Assembly (NCBI RefSeq): GCF_014356525.2
Contig: NC_052514.1
Span: 3,710,190-3,774,189, forward strand
Direction of reading: 5' to 3'
DNA length: 64,000 bases
Source of the DNA: Nilaparvata lugens
Taxonomy: Eukaryota; Arthropoda; Insecta; Hemiptera; Delphacidae
Shown here one piece after another: positions 61,101-64,000 of this stretch (positions are counted from its first letter, which is position 1; each line of letters begins with the position of its first letter). The notes beneath the pieces are model-generated. The model saw nothing but the letters and a program-made list of their open reading frames with translations. It was not told where the DNA came from and did no database searches. Position numbers and translations under genes: made by a program.

Positions 61101-62545
61101 CACTATTATATCTATGAACTTCCTCGAGAAAATTATAACAAACTGGAAGCTTGACGAATTGAAAACTTGACGAACTGGAAACCTTACGAATTGTCAAATT
61201 AACAAACTGTAACTTGACGCACAGAAATTAAGTACTGAAAATAGACCTATAACCATCATCAGTAATGAGAATCTAGGCTATATGAAAATTTTCAAGTTAA
61301 TCAGTTCAGTCGTTCAGACGTGATGATGCGTTTACTATCCCGTATTTTTTATCCCAATAAGCCAATATTCTTTTCATTATAACATTATAGATGAAAGCTT
61401 TGAAATTTCAATTTCGTTTATGAACTTCTCAATGTATGAAACCAAATGAAGGGGTTATAATACAAGGGGTCCAAGTGACATATTGTTAGTTTCGAGAGAA
61501 TTGAGCCTAAAGTTTACTTACATTAATTAATTCTTCATTCATGAAGTGAATATAGAAATGATATTCACCTATTCCTATAACTATTCAGTATACTTTTACC
61601 AAATCAAACGTACAGTTTCATGTCTCAAATTGCTCTCCTTTCTCAGTTATCAGCTAAATAGTGATAAGAAGTATCACTTGTACCCCTTGTTTACCAAACA
61701 AAACTCTATTGTCTAGCTACACATAAATCTATCAAATTTACCAGCAATTGAACAATGATTAATGACCTCATTGCAATATTATCTGATTCGCTAATTGGTT
61801 CTTGAGGTATCTTTTGCTTGGTGACATGGCTTAATAAAGGTTAAATTCAATTTGATGGATACGAGCAACCGTTGTCCTGTAAACAAGGGATCCAAGTCAC
61901 TTGAACCCCTTGTTTAATCAAATATACATCTGTTTGAAAATGTAGTTTACAAATTTTACACCAGAGGTCAGCACTGATTAGACTACGCTTATACCTCTTG
62001 TATACTAGATTTTTACCACTTTCAGCTATCGATTACAATAGATAAATCAAAAAAATGAAAAATGTCACTTGGACCCCTTGTTTTCCATGTTTGTAAATTT
62101 TCATTGATTTGGCAATAGATTATAGATTATTTGATTATTCTATCTGATTGATCTCATTGTTTCTATCTGTAAATTTCCATTGATTTGGCAATAAATTCAA
62201 TTATTTTATCTGATTGATTCTCATTGTTTTCCTCAGTTAATTACCAGGAGCGGGTGCAGGGGGAGCGGGTCCCGGAGTCTGATGATAATACTGCGTGTGA
62301 TGGTAGCGAATCTCGTCGATCGGTGAGGGCGCTATCTGCTGGATGAACTGGGGACCCTGCGGGGTCCAGGTGGCCCCCAGTGTGGAGGGGTCTGCGGTGC
62401 CCGTGGTCTGCCAGACGGCAGCGGTCTGGGGCGCGAAGCGGTGCTGATCGACCGCGCGAATAGGGGTTGCAAAACCGCTTCCGTCCACTAGTCCCGTCGG
62501 GGTAGAGGGCTGGGTGCCGTAGAAAGGCATTACTCCGGCTGGGGT
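28856..62545 (-). CDS. Tet: TET methylcytosine dioxygenase (Tet), 3' part of the gene
   Basis: An Fe(II)/2-oxoglutarate dioxygenase that oxidises 5-methylcytosine in DNA (and in insects may act on RNA N6/5-methyl marks). Exons in transcript order: 62245-62545, 59977-60218, 58339-58526, 56368-57656, 53491-55231, 50444-50621, 48564-48787, 46747-46933, 41391-41618, [38988-39142, 38246-38365, 37630-37723], 37150-37304, 36407-36526, 35801-35894, 34069-34240, 32057-33522, 30859-30993, 28856-29260. Without the bracketed duplicate set the sum is 7,125 bp, an open frame of 2,374 codons plus stop. All junctions are GT-AG with matching phase. Key residues are all present: RR in the Cys-rich part, H-R-D, the LHVLPLY His, the final H-G-S and the R of [10 protein letters not shown]. 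The start codon and CXXC zinc finger lie beyond the right edge. Confidence 0.96.
29274..30858. mobile_element. Tet last intron with three MITEs
   Basis: Contains a GGTTGCACAA MITE (29526-29673), then two neighbouring members of the GGTCCACGTTATAATGACAG family, 29705-30085 and 30086-30366, back to back at CTATAATGAGG. A decayed further copy may occupy 30480-30620. A LINE-like tail with TAAATAAATAAATA ends near 30752. Confidence 0.8.
30859..30993 (-). CDS. Tet: Tet exon upstream of the final iron ligand
   Basis: Acceptor ATTGCAG and donor AAG|GTGAGC, phase 0 at both ends, 45 codons. Encodes [15 protein letters not shown], a Pro-rich piece, then [13 protein letters not shown], which corresponds to the acidic segment just before the GGVA iron-ligand strand in TET proteins. 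The alternative frames contain stops or lack similarity. Confidence 0.95.
31078..32056. other. Tet intron
   Basis: Holds a LINE/SINE-type tail (GGCAATAGCCTGTTTTTTCT ... AAATAAATAAATAAAT, about 31240-31315) and a GGTTGCACAA MITE (31445-31593). The remainder is AT-rich without recognisable content. Confidence 0.65.
32057..33522 (-). CDS. Tet: Tet exon: low-complexity insert within the catalytic domain
   Basis: Acceptor TTTTCAG, donor CAG|GTGAGC. Two bases complete a Glu codon. Encodes 488 residues rich in Pro, Ser, Gln, Gly and His: an early tandem [16 protein letters not shown] repeat (three units, from about residue 50), many SPHP-type stretches, then Tyr/Pro/His-rich sequence ending VPYGYQ. 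This is the large disordered insert that separates the two halves of the beta-helix in all TET proteins; its sequence is not conserved, its place is. Other open frames here are shadows. Confidence 0.95.
33582..33683. repeat. Short interspersed repeat (TTTATTTATCATTTACAATC)
   Basis: About 100 bp nearly identical to 12029-12140 and 13152-13262: TTTATTTATCATT(T/C)ACAATC, then AGGACAAAGAAACAGACTAC and AAATTGTCCAAATA. This is probably a short LINE 3' end or SINE. Confidence 0.8.
34069..34240 (-). CDS. Tet: Tet exon at the start of the low-complexity insert
   Basis: Acceptor ATCGTAG, donor CCAG|GTCAAT. Phase 0 start ([20 protein letters not shown]), Pro/Trp/Asn-rich, ending PPNMPHNP plus one base. 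Joins in frame to [10 protein letters not shown] of the next exon. Trp/Pro-rich repeats are typical of arthropod Tet at this place. Confidence 0.93.
34446..34735. mobile_element. Palindromic MITE (ATAGAGAAACAATAGCGTAA)
   Basis: Ends CATAGAGAAACAATAGCGTA and complement TAACGTATTGTTTCTCTATG. Internal CCCATGGTATGGTTTATGTCG is matched by CGACATAAACGCCCTATACC. No coding capacity. In a Tet intron. Confidence 0.85.
34985..35405. mobile_element. GACCGAGCGAAGTGAGGTCT repeat family, - orientation
   Basis: Starts near AGTAGTTCTGTGAACAGTAG and ends CTCACTTCGCTCGGTCAATA. Includes ATACGTCGACGCGCAATT. Copies on + at 39744-40150 and 60345-60750. Class unknown; no coding capacity. The left end is preceded by a LINE-like tail (34930-35010). 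Confidence 0.8.
35609..35657 (-). ncRNA. Hammerhead-like motif in the Tet-sense strand
   Basis: On the - strand: stem I ACAC/GTGT, TTGAGAA, T, stem II GGCTCTT/AAGAGTT (7 bp counting G-U), GAA, palindromic stem III ACTAGT, then T. The order and spacing match a hammerhead core except for U3-A8 and one extra U after A9. Since it is on the same strand as Tet it would be present in the intron of Tet pre-mRNA. Activity is unknown. Confidence 0.5.
35801..35894 (-). CDS. Tet: Tet exon, duplicated set, copy A (third of three)
   Basis: Acceptor TTCTAG, donor CTCAA|GTAAGG. One leading base completes Lys; encodes [20 protein letters not shown] and [10 protein letters not shown], then phase 0. Polar sequence leading into the low-complexity insert. 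Differs from the copy at 37630-37723 by one synonymous change. Confidence 0.93.
36407..36526 (-). CDS. Tet: Tet exon, duplicated set, copy A (second of three)
   Basis: Acceptor GTTTTAG, donor CACAA|GTGAGT. Encodes [20 protein letters not shown] then [13 protein letters not shown], the basic segment following the beta-strands after GAIE in TET proteins. Differs at four sites from 38246-38365; only one changes a residue (Thr here, Ser in copy B). Confidence 0.95.
36767..37099 (-). mobile_element. LINE reverse-transcriptase fragment, copy A
   Basis: Open - strand frame of 110 residues with [31 protein letters not shown] and [17 protein letters not shown], the region just after the RT domain in jockey/CR1-like LINEs. 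Within an intron between two Tet exons, same strand as Tet. The tail GCATTAGCCTATTGTGCCTT (about 36639-36658) with AT-rich sequence marks its 3' end. Confidence 0.8.
37150..37304 (-). CDS. Tet: Tet exon, duplicated set, copy A (first of three); holds the 2OG-contacting His
   Basis: Acceptor TTTCTGTAG, donor ACAAA|GTGAGT. Starts in phase 0. Encodes [33 protein letters not shown], and [17 protein letters not shown]. The His in EQLHVLPLY contacts 2-oxoglutarate in human TET2 (H1416). One synonymous difference from 38988-39142. Confidence 0.96.
37630..37723 (-). CDS. Tet: Tet exon, duplicated set, copy B (third of three)
   Basis: Identical in protein to 35801-35894; splice signals intact. Ends in phase 0, and the next exon downstream (37150-37304) begins in phase 0, so splicing from copy B into copy A keeps the reading frame. 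Confidence 0.85.
38246..38365 (-). CDS. Tet: Tet exon, duplicated set, copy B (second of three)
   Basis: Same structure as 36407-36526, with intact acceptor GTTTTAG and donor CACAA|GTGAGT. One residue differs (Ser for Thr near the 3' end); three other changes are silent. Confidence 0.85.
38607..38939 (-). mobile_element. LINE reverse-transcriptase fragment, copy B
   Basis: Duplicate of the LINE fragment at 36767-37099. A base change after EHVTK shifts the frame for part of the sequence ([11 protein letters not shown] instead of [11 protein letters not shown]), then it returns. Confidence 0.8.
38988..39142 (-). CDS. Tet: Tet exon, duplicated set, copy B (first of three)
   Basis: Same as 37150-37304 with one silent change (GAC for GAT). 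Contains the second EQLHVLPLY. The exon upstream, 41391-41618, ends in phase 0 and so can splice to either copy. Confidence 0.88.
39471..40150 (+). mobile_element. GACCGAGCGAAGTGAGGTCT repeat, + orientation, plus flanking debris
   Basis: GAACAGTAGACCTCGCGCTC near 39483, then the main copy from TTGACCGAGCGAAGTGAGGT (39744) to about 40100. TCTGAGCCAGCTGGTGACAG at about 40112 is also in the 0.8-kb repeat at 5141 and 17368, so two families are joined here. Confidence 0.7.
40682..41165. mobile_element. Unclassified repeat starting CTAGCCGTCAGGCTCGCTTC
   Basis: A GC-richer start (CTAGCCGTCAGGCTCGCTTC...) and an end with GTGAGTCAGTCAGTCAGTGA then GCCATTTCGCTTTTATATAT. Internal TTTGGGCGTATCTTT occurs twice (40863, 40993), so about 130 bp is directly repeated. 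No coding homology. Class unknown; possibly Helitron-like. Confidence 0.6.
41391..41618 (-). CDS. Tet: Tet exon with the iron-binding H-x-D
   Basis: Acceptor TGCCCGCAG, donor CTGTG|GTGAGT, phase 0 at both ends, 76 codons. Encodes [20 protein letters not shown], then [20 protein letters not shown] and [19 protein letters not shown] and D in HRD are the first two Fe(II) ligands (H1382 and D1384 in human TET2), and NMNNG follows as in active TETs. [10 protein letters not shown] is a TET signature. Not part of the downstream duplication. Confidence 0.97.
42183..42330. mobile_element. Tc1/mariner (pogo-like) terminal repeat remnant
   Basis: ACAGTCGAGCCTCTCTATAACGA, followed by GAACCTCCAGTTAACGAAAT and TCTATTTAACGAATTTCGGA, resembles CAGT-CGA-CCTC-TATAACGAA terminal repeats of pogo/Tigger-type elements. 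The opposite end is not seen. Confidence 0.45.
42672..42786. mobile_element. Foldback element with hammerhead-like core
   Basis: Arms AATCTCAGTAACCTTTTTGA and complement TCAAAAAGGGTACTGAGATT. The - strand core (about 42702-42738) reads AC, TTGAGAA, T, stem II GGCA..TGTCC with a bulge, GAA, ACATGT, T, GT. Stem I is only 2 bp. Confidence 0.8.
43103..43390. repeat. Direct repeat, about 140 bp twice
   Basis: ATTTTGAGAACAGAA..TATAGAA at 43112 and 43257, ending CATAATAGTAAAGATGAACG in both (about 43219 and 43363). AT-rich, in a Tet intron. Confidence 0.8.
43391..44930. other. Tet intron, nothing recognised
   Basis: AT-rich. One 70-residue hydrophobic open frame (43374-43586) has no resemblance. 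GATGTTGCT(C/T)ACA(G/A)ACTCCAAA recurs at 43748 and 44183, so part is an old direct duplication. Confidence 0.5.
44931..45305. mobile_element. GGTTGCACAA MITE followed by a foldback element
   Basis: MITE 44931-45070 (GCCGATTGCACTAAAGCCGG / CGCCTCTTGTGCAACCAGC). Foldback 45160-45305: AAAACACTGGGAAGTTGTCA with complement GACAACAACACAGTGTTTT. Its centre on - has GTGAAGA, T, stem ACACC/GGTGT and GAA, a decayed version of the hammerhead-like core. Confidence 0.75.
45883..46029 (-). mobile_element. LINE C-terminal fragment
   Basis: Open for 49 codons: [20 protein letters not shown], then [13 protein letters not shown] and SPYSLEESF before a stop. This matches the C-terminal end of RT polyproteins of jockey/CR1-like LINEs (RGxxxYNxLP...FKxxxKxxL). 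The 3' part runs to about 45705, ending in repeats of GTTTA. Antisense to the genome + strand, same strand as Tet. Confidence 0.75.
46112..46630. mobile_element. MITE with CTATAGTGAGGTCCACGTTA ends, holding a nested element
   Basis: Ends CTATAGTGAGGTCCACGTTA and TAACGTGGACCTCACTATA. Internally similar to 29705-30085 (TCTTTCTCGCTTTGCTCTGT). At 46425-46540 it carries a short copy of the foldback family with GTGTAGTTGAGAAGTTGATA, inserted inside GTCTATAGAAGGC, which is repeated on both sides (46400 and 46550). Confidence 0.88.
46747..46933 (-). CDS. Tet: Tet exon: Cys-rich domain, C-terminal part
   Basis: Acceptor TTTTTTAG, donor TCTGAG|GTGAGT. One base completes Lys. Encodes [20 protein letters not shown], then [20 protein letters not shown] and [36 protein letters not shown] is a TET hallmark with zinc-binding cysteines. 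Ends in phase 0. Confidence 0.97.
46944..48420. other. Tet intron with an exon-like relic and a foldback element
   Basis: 47505-47580 is a relic copy of the 3' end of the next exon (listed separately). 47745-48215 is a foldback element (TAGCCACCTCTAATACAAGG / CCTTGTGTTAGAGGTGGCTA), with a tight hairpin at 48068-48150 (TCTAATACATGATTGGTGAA). The rest is AT-rich. Confidence 0.65.
47505..47580 (-). pseudogene. Relic copy of the 3' end of Tet exon 48564-48787
   Basis: On - it reads [14 protein letters not shown] and then a GTCAGTTA donor, like [22 protein letters not shown] of the true exon. Reading frame and donor are intact, but the upstream part of the exon is missing. The copy has diverged by roughly a sixth of its bases. 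Confidence 0.7.
48418..48500 (-). pseudogene. Second relic copy of the 3' end of Tet exon 48564-48787
   Basis: On - it reads [16 protein letters not shown] then GTCAGTTAG. It is part of a tandem duplication of about 135 bp (48367-48500 versus 48503 onward) that includes ATTATGAATAATGAATGGCT. A cryptic AG lies just before ATGCTGAC. Confidence 0.7.
48564..48787 (-). CDS. Tet: Tet exon: Cys-rich domain, 2OG-binding Arg region
   Basis: Acceptor GGTTTTTTTAG, donor AACAA|GTCAGT. Encodes [57 protein letters not shown] and [26 protein letters not shown] and the later RxGH-C match TET; an Arg in the WVIRR segment contacts 2-oxoglutarate in human TET2. Two trailing bases (AA) continue with the next exon. 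Confidence 0.96.
48838..49060. mobile_element. Foldback element with three hammerhead-like cores (CUGAAGA type)
   Basis: Two cores on - (about 48838-48873 and 48922-48957) and one on + (49008-49044). Each has AAAC, CTGAAGA (CTGGAGA in the first), T, a short stem II, GAA, ACTAGT, T, GTT. Outer arms CAAATTATAACAACTAGTTT and complement. In a Tet intron. Confidence 0.85.
49370..50398 (+). mobile_element. hAT DNA transposon, defective, with 8-bp target duplication
   Basis: Terminal inverted repeat CAATGGTCGCCAAAC at 49370 and its exact complement ending at 50398, flanked by ATCTAGAT at 49362-49369 and 50399-50406 (8 bp, the hAT hallmark). Encodes on + the C-terminal half of a hAT transposase in two frames (49520-49790, then about 49735-50193): [17 protein letters not shown], then [20 protein letters not shown] and [17 protein letters not shown], the dimerisation region. 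The BED finger and the first catalytic parts are missing. It ends 38 bp from a Tet splice donor. Confidence 0.93.
50444..50621 (-). CDS. Tet: Tet exon: start of the Cys-rich domain
   Basis: Acceptor AATTCCAG, donor GAGAAG|GTGGGT. One base completes Lys. Encodes [34 protein letters not shown], then [17 protein letters not shown]. DCxC...PGxYYTHLG and the GKGKAIRIEKV-like end mark the beginning of the catalytic Cys-rich region in TETs. Ends in phase 0. A second open frame over the same bases is a shadow. Confidence 0.97.
50904..51003. repeat. 20-bp AT minisatellite
   Basis: Five near-perfect tandem copies of ATAATATAATATAATATATA, followed by ATAATATAATATAATATTATTATT. In a Tet intron. Confidence 0.9.
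51038..51399. repeat. (TA)n and (CT)n microsatellites
   Basis: (TA)n at about 51040-51075 and (TC)n at about 51364-51398, preceded by AATCAATCAATCAATC. The interval 51290-51400 resembles a LINE tail (TACATAAATAAAGTACTCAA). Confidence 0.9.
51400..53490. other. Tet intron with a possible LTR-like repeat
   Basis: 52000-52620 has a composition unlike its AT-rich surroundings (GTTGGTAGTTGAGGTTTCGC, TTGTAGAGGGCGCTGGCTGT, AACACTACTGGGGACTAAAA). It could be a solo LTR, but I cannot define both ends or a target duplication. 53110-53290 is a LINE-like 3' tail (CTATTTCTTTCCCAAATTTAGATAA), also found at 8100, 9380 and reversed near 11710. Confidence 0.4.
53491..55231 (-). CDS. Tet: Tet exon: Gln/His-rich region running up to the catalytic domain
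   Basis: Acceptor TGTTACAG, donor GAGAA|GTGAGT. 1,741 bp, with two leading bases completing Gly. Starts [12 protein letters not shown], then a glutamine run, long Ser/Thr/Gln/His-rich sequence, and near the end a conserved-looking segment: [46 protein letters not shown], and KEFQDHLEK leading directly into the Cys-rich domain. The Cys pattern just before the catalytic region suggests structured sequence there; the rest is likely disordered. Confidence 0.95.
55419..56110. repeat. Diverged nested tandem repeats in a Tet intron
   Basis: About 450 bp is repeated: ATGTTCAAGATTCAAGCCTT at 55459 and ATGTTCAAGATTTAAGCCTT at 55909. Inside, a roughly 119-bp unit (AACTGCTGTTCAACT-AGGTTC) occurs at 55582, 55700 and, weakly, 56025. 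Not similar to other repeats in the window. Confidence 0.8.
56368..57656 (-). CDS. Tet: Tet exon: long glutamine-rich region
   Basis: Acceptor TACACAG, donor GAAG|GTTGGT. 1,289 bp. After [18 protein letters not shown] come Asn- and Gln-rich sequence, a block of [13 protein letters not shown] repeats, then about 160 residues of tandem [17 protein letters not shown] units, ending [13 protein letters not shown]. Likely an intrinsically disordered, possibly transactivating or phase-separating region. Length should vary between individuals. The long Leu-rich + strand frame is the reverse of the CAG/CAA repeat. Confidence 0.95.
57657..58338. other. Tet intron, nothing recognised
   Basis: No repeat family or coding similarity recognised. 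A GC-richer patch at 57765-57850 has no usable splice pair in the right phase that I could find. Confidence 0.45.
58339..58526 (-). CDS. Tet: Tet exon, N-terminal low-complexity region
   Basis: Acceptor TTGTTTCAG, donor AGTGG|GTCAGT. Phase 0 start [20 protein letters not shown], then [17 protein letters not shown] and [33 protein letters not shown] looks conserved in type (Ser-rich short linear motif), but I do not recognise a named domain. Confidence 0.85.
58575..58745. mobile_element. Minimal hairpin copy of the ACCGGTTTCGG foldback family
   Basis: ATTCATATTGAATGAAAAAG...AGAAAGACCGGTTTCGG is matched by its complement up to ACAAAAAATTATTCATAT. Here the arms have collapsed so that AGAAAGAC pairs with GTCTTTCT directly and the TTGACAA core is lost. 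Confidence 0.85.
58803..59298. mobile_element. Palindromic MITE interrupted by a SINE
   Basis: AAGCAAATTTGTTTACTTAC (58864) and complement GTAAGTAAACAAATTTGCTT (about 59000) are perfect inverted arms over some 34 bp. Outer ends TTTTTTGATGTATTTCACAC (58809) and complement GTGTAAAATACATCAAAAAG (59274). The SINE lies inside the right arm. Confidence 0.88.
59028..59256 (-). mobile_element. tRNA-derived SINE, full length
   Basis: On - strand from 59256: a tRNA-like head with A box TAGTCGAGTGG (59253-59243) and B box GGTTCAAATCC (59210-59200) about 35 bp apart, as in RNA polymerase III promoters. A body (GGCTGCCTAAAAAGCAGTCG, GGTCATGTCAGAGGCCCTTA) and an (ATT)n tail follow. A truncated copy is at 6137-6252. 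Not a tRNA gene: there is no complete cloverleaf and the body is fused to it. Confidence 0.88.
59528..59697. mobile_element. Palindromic MITE (GCGTACAGACTTGAGCACCA)
   Basis: Ends GCTGCGTACAGACTTGAGCA and complement TGCTCAAGTCTGTACGCACC; TTCACTTTCTTCAGCTGA is matched by TCAGCTGATGGAAAGTGAA. One end of the family also occurs at 28199. Confidence 0.88.
59977..60218 (-). CDS. Tet: Tet exon, N-terminal region
   Basis: Acceptor TGATTACAG, donor TCACAG|GTAAAT. Two bases complete Val. Encodes [20 protein letters not shown], Ala/Pro-rich sequence and [34 protein letters not shown] is a repeated Asp-Tyr-Met motif. GC-rich relative to introns. Confidence 0.88.
60345..60750 (+). mobile_element. GACCGAGCGAAGTGAGGTCT repeat, + orientation
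   Basis: Starts ATTGACCGAGCGAAGTGAGG and ends GAGGTCTACTGTTCACAGAA. Contains TATGTTGCGCATTTACTGCA and GGAAAAAGGAGCCTCCTTCA as in the copies at 34985-35405 (reversed) and 39744. Confidence 0.85.
60751..62244. other. Tet intron with a short recurrent motif cluster
   Basis: No gene. GTTAATCAGT(C/T)(G/C)AGT(A/C/T)(G/C)TTCAG(A/T)CGTGATGATGCG occurs at 59812, 60888 and 61296. The 18-mer CACTTGGACCCCTTGTTT recurs five times between 61462 and 62084 (separate entry). Confidence 0.55.
61462..62084. repeat. Five scattered copies of CACTTGGACCCCTTGTTT
   Basis: Copies at 61462-61479 (-), 61675-61693 (+), 61881-61897 (-), 61898-61916 (+, head to head with the previous) and 62066-62084 (+). Flanks are partly similar (CAGTTATCAGC / CAGCTATCGA), so they may be remnants of one repeat or a cluster of sites. 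Within the Tet intron after exon 62245-62545. Confidence 0.75.
62245..62545 (-). CDS. Tet: Tet exon, most upstream one in the window
   Basis: Acceptor TTTTTGCAG, donor GCTCCTG|GTAATT. Starts in phase 0: [20 protein letters not shown], then [40 protein letters not shown], ending PAPAP plus one base. GC-rich, coding-like, no named domain. Another frame on the same strand is open but a shadow. The CXXC domain and start codon should lie upstream, beyond position 64000. Confidence 0.88.
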
Positions 62546-64000
62546 CTGCAAAAATCAAACATTAATTAATTAATTAACAAATATCATATTTTCAATTATG
62601 CTACTTATATCTGATGGGATGATTGGTTGATAAATAATGTATCCTATACTATTAAACGAGCAACTTCTGTTTTTATGTTTTATATGTTTAGATGTTTACA
62701 TTTCACCGGATCTCGAAAACGGCTCTAATGATTCTCACGAAATTCAGAACATAGTAGGTTTATAATATAAAGATTCGATTGAACTAGGTCTCATCCCTTG
62801 GAAAACTCGCTGAAGGACATTAAAAGGATAATTATTAATCATCCTTGGAAAAACAGCTGATATAATTATTTCGTCGTCTGTTGGTAATGGAAGTGAGTGA
62901 GCGAGTTCATGTGTGATGGACTGTGTCAAAATTATGACTCAGCTGTTGAATTTTTGTAATCATTCAATCAGGTACTTAGTGCCTAAGGCCAAAAAAGCCG
63001 GGTTATTTTCAATTCTGATTAATTCCAGTAGATCCATCTTTTTGAAATGGTCTCCTGTGATTTGGTTAATCAGGATTAAAATCTAACCGGCTTTTGTGCA
63101 ACTGGGCCTTTGTGAGGGAAATTTTTGTCTTCCCTTTGGGAATTAATCTCAATGTACTGTGATTAGATAGAACATTTCTGTATGAATGTTATTATAATTT
63201 CTTCTTTCGTAATACATTTTTTATGCTTTTGTACTCCAGAGCGAAGCTCGGTCCCCGATATTTTGGTTCTAAACTGATATCAGGTTTTTTTGTGTAGTTG
63301 AGAAGTTGATATTGTGGTAATTATTCATATTAAATAAAAAAGACTAAGAAATTGTCAAAACGCACAGATTTATTGACACTTAAAAAGACCGGTTTCGGTT
63401 ATTACACCATTGTCAATCTCTGATATCAGATTGGATATCAGAACCAATAGAGGAAACATGGTTTTTCAATCACATGATTTTCCTTGCAGGTAGGTGATTG
63501 GTTTCTTATATTTTGCTAAAAGATTCGTTTTTTTGTATACTTGTTGTATTGTATTGAAACATGGTATAACCAATTCCAGAAGTGCAATTCCCACAAGATA
63601 TAAGCCTGGTTGCACAAGAGCCCGTTAAATTTTAATCGCGATTAAATTCTACTAGAACCAAACAGAGAAAGTTTTTCTATGAAGGCTTTTCTGATTTGTT
63701 ATCGTGCTATTTAATCAATATTAAAAGTTAACAGGCTTTTGTACAACCAGGGCAAACAAAGGTACTAATTGTCAGCCAGTAGAAAATCATTGGTAATGAT
63801 AAACGACAATCACATCATTAGGCTACTCTAGTCTTTACTATTTTTTTTTTTTTTGAAAATTAGTAGAATATGACATTATGGAAATCATAATGTCATGAGA
63901 TATGTATATATGAAGATATTGATTTTGAAGTTTGATTGATTGATTTTAATTTTAGTTTGATTGAGTTTAATTAATTGATTCAATTTATTTAAGGCGGAGT
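62546..64000. mobile_element. Repeat-filled sequence upstream of the last visible Tet exon
   Basis: 62640-62950: unclassified repeat (AAACGAGCAACTTCTGTTTT, CGGATCTCGAAAACGGCTCT). 62980-63111: GGTTGCACAA MITE, shortened. 63283-63425: end of the ACCGGTTTCGG foldback family with a core on - at 63383-63421. 63605-63753: another GGTTGCACAA MITE. The final 250 bp are AT-rich, without a recognisable exon. Confidence 0.7.

Noticed and set aside
62744..62929. 61-residue - frame as an upstream Tet exon
   Set aside because: It overlaps a repeat (AACGAGCAACTTCTG... family), has no low-complexity or TET character and no fitting donor to 62545.

Overview
This is insect nuclear DNA: AT-rich, with intron-split genes in a dense bed of transposon remnants. 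The repeat types, above all the abundant palindromic elements ending in GGTTGCACAA and several tRNA-like, foldback and LINE tails, suggest a hemipteran, perhaps a planthopper. That species guess is from memory of such repeats and cannot be tested here.

Two real protein-coding genes converge. On the + strand, four exons (2237-2454, 10445-10595, 14247-14448, 15109-15311) encode the conserved part of a DnaJ homolog subfamily C member 28 (DNAJC28) protein; its J-domain exon(s) lie to the left of the window. On the - strand, from 62545 down to 28856, lie 16 distinct exons (19 counting a duplicated set) of a TET methylcytosine dioxygenase (Tet). It has glutamine-rich N-terminal regions, a Cys-rich domain, the iron-binding H-x-D, a 2-oxoglutarate-contacting His, a low-complexity insert, and the final double-stranded beta-helix part with the third iron ligand His and the 2OG-binding Arg. 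All exon joins were checked for phase and frame; every boundary is GT-AG and the frame stays open. The 5' end of Tet (CXXC domain, start codon) lies beyond the right edge.

Layout: 1-1254 LINE reverse-transcriptase remnant; 1.8-2.05 kb minisatellite; 2.2-15.5 kb DNAJC28, with introns full of foldback elements, a SINE, MITEs and two large tandem duplications; 15.5-22.0 kb nested foldback transposons; 22.0-28.2 kb a repeat-poor stretch without genes, possibly Tet 3' UTR or downstream sequence; 28.86-62.55 kb Tet, with a hAT element, LINE fragments, MITEs and SINEs in its introns; 62.6-64 kb repeats.

The two observations most worth following are these. (1) Several unrelated foldback families carry the same small RNA-like design: short stem I, YUGANRA, one U, stem II, GAA, a palindromic stem III, then U or C. 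This closely resembles a hammerhead ribozyme core, with an apparent C3-G8 to U3-A8 exchange. (2) A 1.83-kb tandem duplication contains three Tet catalytic-domain exons in frame (123 codons). The copies differ at six exonic sites, five of them synonymous, so they are either duplicated exon cassettes or two haplotypes wrongly assembled in tandem.
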